From: Sinohyriopsis cumingii
Taxonomy: Eukaryota > Mollusca > Bivalvia > Unionida > Unionidae
Assembly (NCBI GenBank): GCA_028554795.2
Contig: CM068831.1
Span: 58,899,180-58,963,179, forward strand
Length of the DNA: 64,000 nt
Direction: 5' to 3'
Made by a program: the position numbers and the translations under genes. Of this stretch, positions 12,201 through 23,006 are shown piece after piece; position 1 is the stretch's first letter, and every line of letters begins with the position of its first letter. The notes beneath the pieces are model-generated. The model did no database searches and was not told the DNA's origin. It saw nothing but the letters and a program-made list of their open reading frames with translations.

Positions 12201-15200
12201 CATTTTACATCTAGGAGAAATATCACAAGTATTACTGGCATTTTACATCTGGGGAAATATCACAAGTATTACAGGCATTTTACATCTAGGGGAAATATCA
12301 CAAGTACTACATGCCTTATACATCTAGGGGAAATGTCACAAGTATTACAGGCATTTTACATCTTGGGGAAATATCACAAGTATTACAGGCATTTTACAGC
12401 TTGGGAAAATATCACAAGTGTTACGGGCATTTTACATCTAGAGGAAATATAGCAGTCTCACATCTAGGTTAACACTGAACAAGACATCTCAAGAGAATTA
12501 TAGAAATTGAAGTTAAGACTCACATTTCAACAAAAATATCCAAGTCTAGTTTATCCAGTTTTGAAAACTGGAAGTGAAGGATCAAAACCTAAAGATTCTG
12601 GTCGCAAGGATGGTTAATACAATAGATCCCTTTAAAGTTTTAAACACTATAGAATTTGTGTCCAATTTTTGGGTGCCCAAAAACTATTTTGTTTTTGAGC
12701 AATTTCAATATTGCTAAATAATCCAGGAATAAAATGAAATTTATGTTATTGTTGGTACATACCTGATTAAAAGAATAAATATATAATCCTAAAAATATGA
12801 TGAAAAGGTTTCCCAGATATTTGTCATCAAAACACTGAAAACATTATCAGTATTAAACCTGCTTAATATTTAGGTGAAGAGTTGTTTAAATTGTGGGGAG
12901 AAATGTTAAAACTAAATATTTTTTTAAACCAGTGATTCATATCACAATCTCTTAAGGTCCATTCTTCATATTTTTAATTATAAAACAGTTTGCACTTCTT
13001 AACAATACACAGTGCTAAAGTGCATCATTTTCATAAAATTATGTGAAGCATAAAGTTAATGGACTGTTAAGCAGCATGTGTATGACTTTGCTACACATGA
13101 TTGATAGGAACAACTGTTCCAGCAACCAATATCAGTGCATCAAATGATAATATCTTGGTATATGATCAATAATCCCATATCAAGATCGAATTATAGTTTT
13201 TATTGTTTCTTTGGAGTTAATGTCATTTCTCAGTGCAAGATAGCTTAAACATGGCGGCCAATGTAACTGGAAGAGGAAGAACCTGGAAAAATCACACTAA
13301 GAAATACCAAATCACAAGAAACTACTGGCAAGCTTTCTCACATACCCACATTAGCCCAAGACTCAAACTTGATGGCTTTGACAGGTACAGGTGAGTGCTT
13401 TAAACCACTCAGCTTACTTAAAACTGACAAATTCAGCAGCTTGATTTGTCCCAATAATTTTGAGTGAGATTTGGACTTAAGTAAAGTTTAATAACAGTAA
13501 ATGTTTGCTTCACCCTGACTGCCCATAAAATTGAGAATATGTTAAAAGAACTGAATTAATCCAAATATTGTATAGCTGACTTAGTTTCAAAAGTCATTAC
13601 CAACTTAGACATGTATTTTACAATTTTTAAATTTAAAGTTTAGAAGTCATCTTGTTATCATCATTTTCTAATGCATTATGAACAAAACTGGTTGTCCCAT
13701 ATGGAAGGAACAGCTGAAAATGGGGATTAGCCAGTCTAATAACGGTAAACAAACTAACCATGTGTTTTATCTAAATATACTGGTGCAATGTCTATGACCA
13801 ATACCACAATCTCATGGATGTCATGACTGGTTAACCTCAGGCAAAGCCAAACACATTTATCATTGTGCTTTTAAAGCTAGCAAGTTACACCTATATGATA
13901 ATGCCTTGAAACAGCTTTTTTCGAACTATTAAAACATACAACAAAAATATAAAAAAATAAAATATTATGGAAAAATTATCCAAGATTATGTCCACGAATA
14001 ACCTAAAAATTGAACTGACTCGTAATCATCTAGACAGACGAAATTTGGAGAAAATTTAATTTTATTGTCAGTCATGGAGCTGCAAATGAACTGTTTTCCT
14101 CCAGTTTCTTTGGGAAGTGATACAGGAACAAAGATATCTGACAATTCGCATGAATCTTTAAGTATTGATAAAGCATTCAATAGGCTTTATGAGATCTATG
14201 TTAAATTGAATGTAAATAAACATGCAATATACTTACTCTTCCTTTGAGAATTTTATAGACTAGTGAGTTCATATCTCGAGCATTAAATGCATGTTTTAAC
14301 GTTGCCATCTCATATACACAACACCCAAGGGCCCATACATCAGACTGAAATCGATGAAACAAACAGTATGTTAATCATTTCATTCAATCAATTACCAGTA
14401 TCAAATTAAAGGAGCTATGTCTTGAAAAAAGAGGAAGTCACAATCAGTTACTATTACTGACAATGGTACATAATACCTTTTACTGACAATGATACACAAC
14501 ACTGATTCATATTCATCAAAGACACAGCTATATTTCAAATGTGAAAAATCTAGGAAGATCAATATTGCTCAAATAACAACAAACAAAACATGACAAAAAA
14601 GGGCAATTAATTTGGTAATGTCATTAATCTCAATTTTATATATTATAATGTAAATATGTTAATTGAGATGATGTAACTATAATGCTTTTAATTTGATACA
14701 ATAAAATGTACCATTCTACTGTCATAATTGATACAATAAAATGTACCATTCTACTGTCATAATTGATACAACAAAACGTACACTACTACTGTCACAACTG
14801 ATACAATAAAACGTACACCAATGCTGTCATAATTGACACATTAAAATGTACACTACTGATGTCATACCTGATACAATAAAATGTAAACTACCACTGTCCT
14901 AATTGATACAATGAAATGTATATTACTACTGGCATAACTGGAGCTTGACACATCATGAAATACAACACACAAAAGGCATGAAGTAAAAATAGAAGAGTAC
15001 AAAGAGTCTTTTCTTTTTAACAATGATCACTGAGTAGCATTCACATACCACCAAAGATAAGGTTACAGTTAAGAAGTGATGACAAATTAACAGTCGGGTA
15101 GGAACAATCCAAGATATGTTAACTGAATACATCATAACAATGGCTCAATTTCAAATCTATAAAATTTAACATTAAAAGTCTCCTTGCAATAATCAGTGTC

Positions 15201-15958
15201 TTTTGTCTCATACTCATTCCTGACATGTACAAGTGGGTGAATATAGGCCAGTCCGTCTCACCTTATGGTTATACGGCTTGTTTGAAAACAATTCTGGACT
15301 CATGTAATATGGAGTGCCTATTAAAGTTGTTGCCATGTCTGTAGAACTTTCTAATACTCTGAAATGAGAATACAAAAACAAGAATTCACAAAATCTATAA
15401 TCGCACAGATGGAACTATCATTCCCAAAGTCGATATTTATCTAACTGACTGAAGTACCGGTAAAAAATAACCCAAAAGTTTTTTTAAAAAACTGTTAGGG
15501 AAGCTGTGATAACCTCCATTTAGATTAGCTCTGGGTATGTTATTTCATATAAGAATTCTGATACAAATCTTGCAGCAAAATATACATATATTTAAACTGT
15601 CATTTAAGATATTCATTTTTGTACATGCAATTTCAAAGATGACAAAATATCTGATAGCGAGTGAAAAGGATCACCAAAAATCTATGTATGCCTCAATCAG
15701 TGAAAACTATATTTACATTGTTTATTGTTACAAATGTGTTCCACTTAAGTCTTTTTTTCCTCTAACAAAAGGCTAACATTCCCTTGGTGTTTACAGACCT
15801 GGCAATTCCTAAATCTCCAACCTTAATAATCTTGCTCTTTGTCAGGAATATATTTTGTGTTTTCAAATCTCTGTGAAGAATGTTCCTTTCATGCATGTAC
15901 TGAAAAGGAATTTAACATAAAGCATGTACTTAAATATGCAGAAGGTGAGCAATTAAAG

Positions 15959-16006
<48 letters not shown>

Positions 16007-16645
16007 TGTGTGTATGTATGTATGTATATATATATATATATATATAAATAAACCTGTCTTGAGATCACCCCTTACACCAAAAAAGTGAAGATAGGTTTTT
16101 CTCTTGTAAGATATCCATGTAGGATTGCCAATATGAAAAGTCAAATTTCAGCTAAGTTTAAAAAGGAAAAATGCCTACTATGAGTGCACCTTATTCTTTA
16201 TTCCTAACTCTTGTTGAAGCATTACATGCCTTTGTTTCAAAATATTTCAAAATATTTTTTGCATGCAATAAAAAATATACCTCTATCATTAAATACTCAA
16301 ATATATATCTGTACCGATGTTGATGTATCTGTGATAAGTTGTAATAATAACTCTAGCAATTCTGATCAGGCTTTGAGTAAATATGGAATTCATCAAGAAA
16401 TATATAAAAATTATTTAAAAAAACAAAAGCCAAAGGTTTCATTTCCTCCTGACATAAATGGATTAACTGGGTTATAGACAGCTATACTGTGTTCTTTGTC
16501 CACGACTCTAGATTGTACTTTAAGATAATGGTCATTTGTAAACAGGCCGTTTACATGATCAACTTTTGTATATGTTTGTAGGTTATGAATATGTTGTTTA
16601 TGAGTTTAGAAAGTTCTAGAAACAAATTTGTACATCTATGTCAAG

Positions 16646-16724
<79 letters not shown>

Positions 16725-19700
16725 ACATGGTGAATAAATAATGCATTCCTGTTTTTAAGATCAGTCTGTGGAATCCATTTGTTTACTGAATTTACAGATG
16801 TGTTCAGGTATATTTCAAGGAATTATTTATTTAAATATTCAATGGAATTACTAAGTGCTCAATGAGAGAAAAGAAAATGCACTTCTTTGAGCCAATGTGA
16901 TTTAGCAGGTCACATATACATGTAATATAACAAAATTATTCTATTTTGTTATTCAATCTTGAGTAATTTGAAAGCACAAAATCACTGAACATAATGTCCA
17001 TTAAATTCTTACTGAATGATATATCAATTAAACAACCCAGATTTTTAAAACGATTCACCAGGTGAAGCAAGTTAATTACCAATGAAACAATTAAAGCTTG
17101 TCGACTTACCTCTGACAAGTTACTTTGTGAGCAGAAATATTTTCCTGTTTTGTCTAAATGAACATAATTTTATGGACAATCAAACAAATGCTGATATTTG
17201 ATCAAAAGCTAATCCAACCAAGTATCATTGATTTTTCTTCCTCTATCATAAATGTCAAAGAAAATCTAAAAACTGTCTAGCCTTAATTTAATTATGTAGA
17301 CCTAAGTGCCATACTAGTGACCTGTTAGCTCTAACTAGTTCATATATTTTACATAGGTATGATTTTATTGGCCGATAAGGTTAAAACAGTAGTGTAGGAA
17401 ATGTCAATCAATAACACATAGTCAATTTATTCTGGATAGCACATGCTTAGTAAGAAATTATGCCAGAGCTGAATGAAGGGTAATTAAGACTGATGCTCAG
17501 GCCCAAAGCAACGTGCAACAAAACACACAGGCTGGATGCGTCTATCAGAAATGGGTCACATTTAAATTCCAAACATCAAAACCCAAGTGAACGTATCTAC
17601 TAAGAACCCTGCTAAACTGTATATGGTCACACAGGTATGATAGTAGCAATGGCATGTAAACATACCTGAAGTGCCATAGCTATCTGAACAAACCATTCCA
17701 CCAGCTGCCTTTCCTCCAGAAGAACTCCATGCTGTTCTTTGAGCCGATTATACAAATCTCCTCCATCACAGTACTGCATTGCAATGTAGAGGAAGCCATC
17801 TTTTTCAAAGGAGTCTTTGTATGACACTATGTTTGGGTGCTTCAATTTCGACAGAAGCTTGGCCTCCTGCTCAGCGGATTTCCGCTCGCGACTCGAGGCT
17901 TTCTTCAGATTTATTTTCTTCAGTACATACTGAAAAAATACAGTACTGATTATGAACTATGAGAAAATTTTAGCGCCAACAAAGATCTAAAGCAGGTAGA
18001 TGATTGGCTGAAATATGAAACATTCCTACTCTAGTGAATTTTAAGTCCAGGTGTAAAATGATTCCCTTGGTTAACAATTAATTTTACTGATCGTAGAATT
18101 TGTTTTCGTTTTTGCTATTTGCTCTAACATATGCTCTGGCTTCAATTTCAACAGAGGCTTGGCCTCCTGCTCAGCGGATTTCCGCTCGCAACTCGAAGCG
18201 GAAATCCAAGAAATGTTTCAGAACATTCGAATATCTTTAATTGCTTCCTCTCCATTCCTCCTATATTGATCAATTAGGATCTCTATGGACATGCATCAAC
18301 TCTGATTGGACGATGCACATGTATACATTTAAGATAACATTCGCAAAATCAATGCTCCAAATGATGTGATGGTTATATTATAACATAATCGATACAACGC
18401 CTTTGTACAAAGATGTATCATAGCAATACAAACTCAAGGACAGACTGTGCATAAATGACATGGAAGTGACTGCGTCTCTTATTCAATATTGGAAAAAATG
18501 TTCATAATACATTAATAACTGTGATAACAGTCCTGCAAAAGAGAATGATAAAGTATATGAAAAGCATATAAGACCCTGGAAATTCTTTAGCGATTACAAC
18601 CTGTTATAATTAAGCTACATGGACCTTCTGCTAAGGAAAACCAATGTGACCTCAATCGCCATTTCTTACATAAAAAGAATTCACTCACCAATAGGTAAGT
18701 TTCTTTCTGTATTTTGTAAGGAGTTTATGATCCTCAATCAATTTAATAAATTTTTAATACTCATTCAGTTATTATTTTATGGAAAATTCATGACTTTTTC
18801 TCATCCCTTCTATGCAATGGCCCTTACTTTGAGAGCGTTAATCAACCAACCTGTTCATTTTTAAGTGATCTGGGATTACCTGGACCCTCAGCTATATAAA
18901 AATATACATTTTCTAAAACGTTAAATACTCCAATATTTCACAAATGATGATCGCTAATAAACTGAGAGATCATATTCAAGGATAAGTGGTCCGCCATTGG
19001 TAATTAGTCATTTCAATGTACACGGACCATCAGTGGACTCAGGGATACAGAATAGGCCTGATGCATTCTCCTGCATGTCAAGACAGACAACCAATGATGA
19101 CCATAGTTAGCATGCTGCAACCAAAAGGGTGCACAATGGAATATTACCACCAGGTCTGCTACCATGTTGTGTCCTTTGGCAAGACACTTTACTCCAACTG
19201 CTTTGATACTAAAATACTAATTACTAGGGAGCGGCCGAAAATCCGACGAAAGATAGATTACGAGATAATGCCTCGCCCAGTTGATCTCCGTTACCAGAAA
19301 AGTCAACAACAAAAAAGTGGATATCTCACAACATACAGTACTTATGCTAGATGTCAAGATAGGCAGATTATGATATAACAATGCACTGTTCAGATGGTTT
19401 GTCAATATGGACAATGAATTTGTTTATGTAACAATAGATAAATTTCAGTGCATTTTATATTGAGTCTGCGGCTTCCTTTCATGGGGCATCTGAATTACTC
19501 CACTCCAAACCAACGGCTGTATATACAAGATTAAACTGCCAACAATGTCACCAATAAAAAAAATCGCCAGATGGTATATTTTGCCACCAATAATCAAGAA
19601 AAAAATCCAAGTTTGCAACATTGGCAAAGCCCTATGCGATCCCAAAATAAACTTTTTACATTTTATTTTTTGTACTTTTTAAGAAGAAAAAACTAATTTT

Positions 19701-20998
19701 TCATGTATGAGAAAAATACATATAAAATTGCAGGAGCCAAGCCACAATCGTCTTGTATTATTTATACGCAATCTCTTCCCCAAAATGATAATTAACTTTT
19801 TAATGTTTTCTTTAGTACTTTTAAGAAAGATTTTTTTTTTCATGTATGAGAAAACTACATGTATATGAAATTTTGGGAGCCACAGCACGACCATGTTATA
19901 TCTGAATTTGTGTTATAATATCTGTAATGTCATGGATCCAATTAAATTTGTCAAATTATGTTTCAAAACTCCTACTTAATTTATTTCCCTATATATAAGT
20001 ACAGTACTTGACTGCTGAGAATCAATGTACTACATCATGACATTATTTACATTTACATCAAAAAGTATGCAAATTGTGCATTAACATCACTTACATAATG
20101 AATAAAAATCAAATTAGACCTAGTAATACTAGTCCGATCACTGCAAGAAATAGTCATTAAAATAGATATCAATGAAAAATACTAATACAATATTTTTCTA
20201 CCATTGGAGACAGAGGTAAATTTCACCCTAGGTGAGATTAACGTACTTCAACTAACAACAATAAAAGCTGAAATAAGTTATAATCTTACAAACCACAACA
20301 AACAAATAGTCAGAGAGGCCGAAAGACACTAACTTAAAGCAACAAGTACAAAAACAGTGGCTGGGGTACATCAAAATAGGAATAATAATAATAATACCAC
20401 AATAAAATCAACATATACATTGTAAACTAAGGCCATAAACGTTAAAAGATAGCAAAATCACTCAAACAATGAAAGCTAAGTTAACTAATACCACAGTCAG
20501 AAATGTCAAAAAGTAACATTAAAGAAGTGAAACCAACCAAATGATCAATCAGATCAAGGTGTATAACAACAACTGAAAACAAGATACAAGGGACCAAATG
20601 GTCAGAAAGATAAGCAATAAAGAAAAGCAGGACAAAGGCAGAAGACAAAAACAATGCAGGACAAGGGAAGGTAACCAAAACAGAAGATACAAAAAAGATC
20701 AAGGAAGGAAATAAACTTCAAGCAGGACAACAGGGAAAAAGTACTAGAAATAACAAAGATCAGGAACAGAAGAAGAATGAGAAACAACGACAACAAATGA
20801 GCATACTTGGTGAAAAATGAAACAGCAGGAAAAGAAGCAAATGATAGAAGACCACCAGGACAGAGATTTGAGAAGACTCTGGGGAAAAAGAGAATAACTG
20901 AAAAGAAATTGCCACTCCAAATAAAAAAGCCCCAAACATACACAAAAGAATTGCCATCCCCAATGAAGAAACCCAGACCCAAAAATACTCCTCACGCC

Positions 20999-21071
<73 letters not shown>

Positions 21072-23006
21072 TATATATATATACACAACATAACACTTAC
21101 AAGGAACATGTACATCTATCACTTACATACAGCATATAGCATACATGACACCTACCCATTACAAAAAAGGCATAAATACAATTATCACATAGGGCTTTAA
21201 TTCTAAGCCAAAAAAGCTCTCTTTGGACCAAAAATTTGATTGGCAGTAGAAATGATTCTGATTGGTTACCTTACCAACTCACAATGTCAAACACCTGAAT
21301 TAAGATCACAAAAATTTATGGCTAATTAAGCCAAAATGCTGTGGCAAATGTTTCAGAAAATAAATGTATGCCATTGCATAGTACAAGAAACTTAATAAAC
21401 TAGTGCACAGTCGGAAAATTCACAACTCAAGAGTATTCTAATCGAATGTGAATCTCACATCTTTGGCTGTAGGTGAGGGACAGCGTGGTACAAATAGAAA
21501 ACTGGGCATAGAATTCAAATAAATGAATTAAGGAAACCAGTGCTGCTTGTATGGATGGTGATGGTTTTATGGGGGATATTCAGGGCACCTGTGCCTGACT
21601 TGCTCTTGTGGCATGGTAATAGCAAATAACTGCACAAATTAAGTAGCATGCAAATGCATGCAAAATAACAAGTTGTGCAAGAGAATAAGTGTAAATGATT
21701 AAAATCCAATGAAGCAGAAGCAGCATTTACAACATACCACAAATTAGGCTCATGCATGTATGGAAAATTCATGTACTGAAATTGAAATCTGGTACATGCA
21801 CTAGAAGTCTCACTCTCAGACACTGTATTTGTAAGTGGGTATCGATGTTTCTCAATTTTTACTGATTTCTCAATGATAACAATGAAAACCTAACCAAACA
21901 CAGCTGATTCATGTAATTTGTAAGACACATGAATATTTAGTTTCCACTTCACAGTTTTGTATTTTGCAAAAGAATTGAATTTCTAAATCAAAAGTTCATC
22001 CAGATATTTGATTTATCATGGGATCATGTATTATTTAAAGTAGAATTCATGACTGTCTATGTCAGCATGAATAAGTTTTTATTTCATCATTCAATATTTA
22101 CCAAATGATGCAGATATATAGCTCAGTATGATTACCACAGGTTCAAATAAAAAACTTTGCACTCTAAGTGAATGCTCCATTTTAAAATACAAAAAGTGTC
22201 AAAATATGTTTGAATGTAATTAAACAAGTTTATCCAGTCAGATTTTCTTCAAAATTTTGTTCTGAGAATGGAAATTGCAGGTATTTAAATCTCCAGTGAG
22301 TGTGGCAGTAAGAAAGTTGATTGTCAGAACCACACTGTGCTAGTTCATAGGTGGTGACTAATTTTTACTCTAAAAAAAAAGGACAAATATATCAGCCGGA
22401 TAGTTTAACAATTCTATTATAAATCATAAGAAATGAAAAAAGGTCATAGTACTGGGTGATTTCACCACAAAGACTTGTGCATATCACACAAGTATGAGGA
22501 AAACTAGTTTTGCATGACTGCTATGGTGGTCACCATAATGTTTACAATAAGAGTTTTAATATTCTATGACCAATCTTCACTGATGCAATCAATGCCAAAT
22601 GTGATTAATTTTGAATTAAGACCCCTAGATTACTGTCCGGGGGGTGGGGGTGCTAGGTGCTGCCTGGATAATGGATAAGCAAGCCATTGCAATCATTTAC
22701 ATGGGGGGGGGGGGGGTATAGGGTTTTTGAGTTTGTTTTGAACAATGGACACAGTTGTCTTAGATTTGTATGATAATGAAGATGGATACAAAATACACTC
22801 ATTGAATGAAAAAAATATCAGAAGTTTCTCCTGAAAATACTTTCCATATTTTCGAACTCATCTGAGAAATTCATTATAAGTCTCTCTTTGTCTTAAAGGT
22901 ACTTTACCTGTTTTCTATCTCTTTTGTGTCGAGCAAGTGTGACTTCACCGTAGCTGCCTTTTCCAATATTCTTGATCAGTTCAAACTGATCGATCGAGTC
23001 ACTCAT
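18..23006 (-). CDS. NEK4: NEK4-like serine/threonine kinase, whole gene (9 exons)
   Basis: This is a NIMA-related protein kinase, read leftward. Exons: 23006-22908, 17929-17666, 15899-15799, 15358-15262, 14344-14237, 12135-11978, 8449-8065, 2223-2047 and 230-18. All junctions are GT-AG and every phase matches, giving 533 codons and a TAA at 18-20. Seen: glycine loop GKGSYG (residues 15-20), ATP lysine about K37 in YVLKK, C-helix Glu about E55, HRDLKTQN (130-137), DLG (150-152), and [12 protein letters not shown] (166-177) followed by SDVWALGCC. From memory, the kinase domain resembles human NEK4 more than NEK1/3/5, notably in [14 protein letters not shown], the DLGIAR activation segment and the [10 protein letters not shown]-like block. 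Family knowledge: NEK4 is linked to cilia, microtubules and the DNA damage response. The tail is Ser/Pro-rich with a KKKKK cluster (possible nuclear signal) and is much shorter than in human NEK4 (about 840 aa), so a further 3' exon left of the window cannot be excluded. Confidence 0.9.
480..1275. repeat. 37-bp minisatellite, about 21 units
   Basis: The unit contains gatatactagtgtgacatg followed by tataccaagtgtcat. Successive atatactag cores are 37 bp apart (for example 487 and 524). Units are diverged, most in the third quarter, and the array decays at its right end. It lies in intron 8. Confidence 0.9.
1688..1925 (-). mobile_element. SINE-B copy (tRNA-derived), diverged
   Basis: Shares the blocks gataggctatac, agaacctgg, agaaccgctgacccac, agaagctactgg and ctcacagacccacatt with the better copies at 40967-41220 and 62905-63131. 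The tRNA-like head is at the right, so it reads on the minus strand. Confidence 0.75.
2047..2223 (-). CDS. NEK4: NEK4-like exon 8 (basic/serine tail)
   Basis: Fifty-nine codons (residues 405-463), phase 0 to phase 0. Lysine-rich PKKN and QKKKKKS clusters could act as a nuclear-localisation signal. They are followed by a Ser/Asp-rich stretch (DSSSGDSGF) and [12 protein letters not shown]. The acceptor is attattgcag; the donor AAT|gtaagt is strong. No homology outside NEK tails is recognised. Confidence 0.82.
2600..5900. other. Decayed coding-like region, probably an old transposable element
   Basis: Base composition is less AT-rich than the flanks and both strands have several 60-130 codon stop-free pieces with protein-like composition. 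The clearest is minus 5394-4993, whose translation repeats a motif like [11 protein letters not shown] / [11 protein letters not shown] three times. Stops and frame changes break it everywhere and no family is recognised. The SINE-A at 3945-4229 inserted into it. Confidence 0.4.
3928..4246 (-). mobile_element. SINE-A copy with 17-bp target-site duplication
   Basis: The element body is at 3945-4229, tRNA-like head at the right (ctctaaccacta, box-B-like region gggatcgaacccacgacctc). It is flanked by direct repeats agtctatagtgttgttg at 3928-3944 and 4230-4246. The flanking duplication shows retrotransposition rather than segmental copying. The head is slightly truncated compared with the copy at 35270-35612. 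Confidence 0.9.
7410..7532. repeat. Short tandem repeat, about 37-bp unit, 3 copies
   Basis: The block catagttcacttgttcccag followed by tatggaataat recurs three times with growing divergence. It lies in intron 7. Confidence 0.8.
7684..7860 (+). mobile_element. SINE-C copy (tRNA-derived)
   Basis: Begins with a tRNA-like segment (ggtggcttgttggactc, then caggttcaaatt as box B). The tail region gtgtccttgggcaactccaa and ctggcactaaataa is shared with copies at 51338-51518 and 51838-52075. Confidence 0.65.
8065..8449 (-). CDS. NEK4: NEK4-like exon 7 (Ser/Pro-rich tail)
   Basis: The first base completes Ser276, then residues 277-404 follow. Seen: an Arg/Ser-rich opening ([20 protein letters not shown]), a short QSVQSV repeat, a proline run ([11 protein letters not shown]), acidic patches and [11 protein letters not shown]. 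The composition suggests a disordered, phosphorylatable linker. The acceptor is attctttccag. The donor GAG|gtttgt is weaker than the others, but the phase fits the next exon. Confidence 0.85.
10888..11205 (-). mobile_element. SINE-A copy
   Basis: A (TG)n run at the left is followed by gatttttaac, ctttaacaatttttcagtca, cagtttac..gatgtctagcac and, at the right, ctctaacca. It has the same order of blocks as the other SINE-A copies, with an extra short insertion near 11.0 kb. Confidence 0.8.
11466..11730. repeat. 44-bp minisatellite with CCAAT cores, 6 units
   Basis: Unit tgaccaatcaggtgccatta then agaggt(c/a)tgttcacctcc. The first unit is 2 bp shorter. Each unit carries a CCAAT pentamer and an aggtg/cacct inverted pair. 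It lies in intron 6. Confidence 0.9.
11978..12135 (-). CDS. NEK4: NEK4-like exon 6 (end of kinase domain)
   Basis: Encodes residues 224-275 plus two bases of Ser276: [20 protein letters not shown], then [20 protein letters not shown] and IFLEETRQ. The KRPTV block is the conserved Arg of subdomain XI. The acceptor, atttccactag, is the last unit of a 38-bp tandem array in which near-identical acceptor-like sequences recur. The donor is AG|gtaatg. Confidence 0.93.
12134..12462. repeat. 38-bp minisatellite abutting exon 6
   Basis: About 8.5 units of tctaggggaaatatcacaag then tattacaggcattttaca. Its left end overlaps the 3' splice site of exon 6, so every unit carries a minus-strand copy of gatatttcccctag|ATG, close to the true acceptor gatatttccactag|ATG. 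Confidence 0.92.
12136..14236. other. Intron 5 of the NEK4-like gene
   Basis: Contains the 38-bp array, a diverged SINE-B copy (about 13213-13430) and otherwise AT-rich sequence with nothing recognised. Confidence 0.75.
13213..13430 (-). mobile_element. SINE-B copy, diverged
   Basis: Blocks tcatttctcagtgcaagata, ggaagaggaagaacctgg, gctttctcacatacccacat and gagtgctttaaaccactcag match the SINE-B order with the tRNA-like head at the right. Confidence 0.7.
14237..14344 (-). CDS. NEK4: NEK4-like exon 5 (kinase C-lobe)
   Basis: Thirty-six codons (residues 188-223) in phase 0 at both ends, reading [20 protein letters not shown] and then [15 protein letters not shown]. The DVW aspartate and the ATLKHAF block are hallmarks of NEK kinases. 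The acceptor is gatttcag; the donor is AGA|gtaagt. Confidence 0.95.
14345..15261. other. Intron 4 of the NEK4-like gene, with minisatellite
   Basis: AT-rich intron whose only recognisable content is the 35-bp tandem array at 14693-14940. Confidence 0.8.
14693..14940. repeat. 35-bp minisatellite, about 7 units
   Basis: Unit attgatacaataaaatgtac then cattctactgtcata. The first two units are nearly identical and later ones diverge. Confidence 0.9.
15262..15358 (-). CDS. NEK4: NEK4-like exon 4 (activation segment)
   Basis: The first base completes Arg155, then residues 156-187 follow. [20 protein letters not shown] and [12 protein letters not shown] cover the activation loop and the APE-equivalent SPE. 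Threonines 165, 166 and 170 are the obvious candidate loop phosphorylation or substrate-contact residues. The acceptor is atttcag; the donor is AAG|gtgaga. Confidence 0.95.
15359..15798. other. Intron 3 of the NEK4-like gene
   Basis: A 440-bp AT-rich intron with no recognised element. Confidence 0.8.
15799..15899 (-). CDS. NEK4: NEK4-like exon 3 (catalytic loop and DLG)
   Basis: Encodes residues 122-154 plus two bases of Arg155. It holds [16 protein letters not shown] (catalytic Asp132, Lys134, Asn137) and KVGDLGIA (metal-binding Asp150). DLG in place of DFG is also found in human NEK4. The acceptor is ttttcag; the donor is CCAG|gtctgt. Confidence 0.95.
15961..16045. repeat. (TG)n-(TATG)-(TA)n compound microsatellite
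   Basis: A TG dinucleotide run passes through tatgtatg into a TA run. Confidence 0.97.
16651..16722. repeat. (AT)n microsatellite
   Basis: An uninterrupted AT dinucleotide run of roughly 70 bp. Confidence 0.97.
17666..17929 (-). CDS. NEK4: NEK4-like exon 2 (kinase N-lobe to helix E)
   Basis: Encodes residues 34-121 in phase 0 at both ends (acceptor tttttcag, donor CAG|gtatgt). It carries the ATP-binding lysine in YVLKK, the C-helix [16 protein letters not shown], the hinge region [13 protein letters not shown] and [11 protein letters not shown] 61-bp stretch of this exon (17839-17899) has a near-copy exactly 300 bp away, inside intron 1. Confidence 0.95.
18139..18199 (-). pseudogene. Partial copy of NEK4-like exon 2 inside intron 1
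   Basis: Sixty-one bases match exon 2 positions 17839-17899 at 57 sites by eye; the four differences are all G/A transitions. The copy sits exactly 300 bp upstream in transcript sense. It has no splice acceptor and is followed by gcggaaatcc, which pairs with ggatttccgc inside the copy to form a 10-bp stem. Confidence 0.9.
18545..18990. repeat. Dispersed repeat, copy 1
   Basis: Shares collinear blocks with 58595-59010: accaatgtgacctcaat/accaatatgatctcaat, actcacca, ttattattttat, ctggacc, and gttaaatactccaa/gtaaatactccaac near the end. Identity is roughly two thirds by eye. No coding capacity or terminal repeat is recognised. Confidence 0.6.
19030..19215 (+). mobile_element. SINE-C-like fragment
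   Basis: Blocks ggactcagggatacagaata and gtgtcctttggcaagacact resemble SINE-C copies, including the reverse-oriented one ending near 52075. Confidence 0.5.
21001..21085. repeat. (TA)n microsatellite
   Basis: A TA dinucleotide run of about 85 bp with one aaat interruption. Confidence 0.97.
22908..23006 (-). CDS. NEK4: NEK4-like exon 1 (start codon, glycine-rich loop)
   Basis: Encodes residues 1-33, from ATG at 23006-23004 through [15 protein letters not shown], the [11 protein letters not shown] loop and [10 protein letters not shown]. The donor is CAG|gtaaag and the exon ends in phase 0. This ATG is chosen because it lies a typical short distance before the kinase domain. Human NEK4 also has only a handful of residues before its VGKGSYGEV. 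Confidence 0.92.

Larger units (their letters stand above)
15900..17665. other. Intron 2 of the NEK4-like gene
   Basis: Holds a (TG)n(TA)n microsatellite (15961-16045) and a long (AT)n run (about 16651-16722). The rest is unremarkable AT-rich sequence. Confidence 0.8.
17930..22907. other. Intron 1 of the NEK4-like gene
   Basis: A 5-kb first intron. It contains a partial copy of exon 2 (18139-18199), a dispersed repeat (18545-18990), a SINE-C-like fragment (about 19030-19215) and a (TA)n run. An A-rich, low-complexity stretch at 20.3-21.0 kb gives only spurious open frames. Poly-G tracts lie near 22.64 and 22.70 kb. Confidence 0.75.

Noticed and set aside
20602-21139. Several 110-126 codon frames with YIYIYI tracts
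   Set aside because: They are translations of the (TA)n microsatellite and A-rich flanking sequence.
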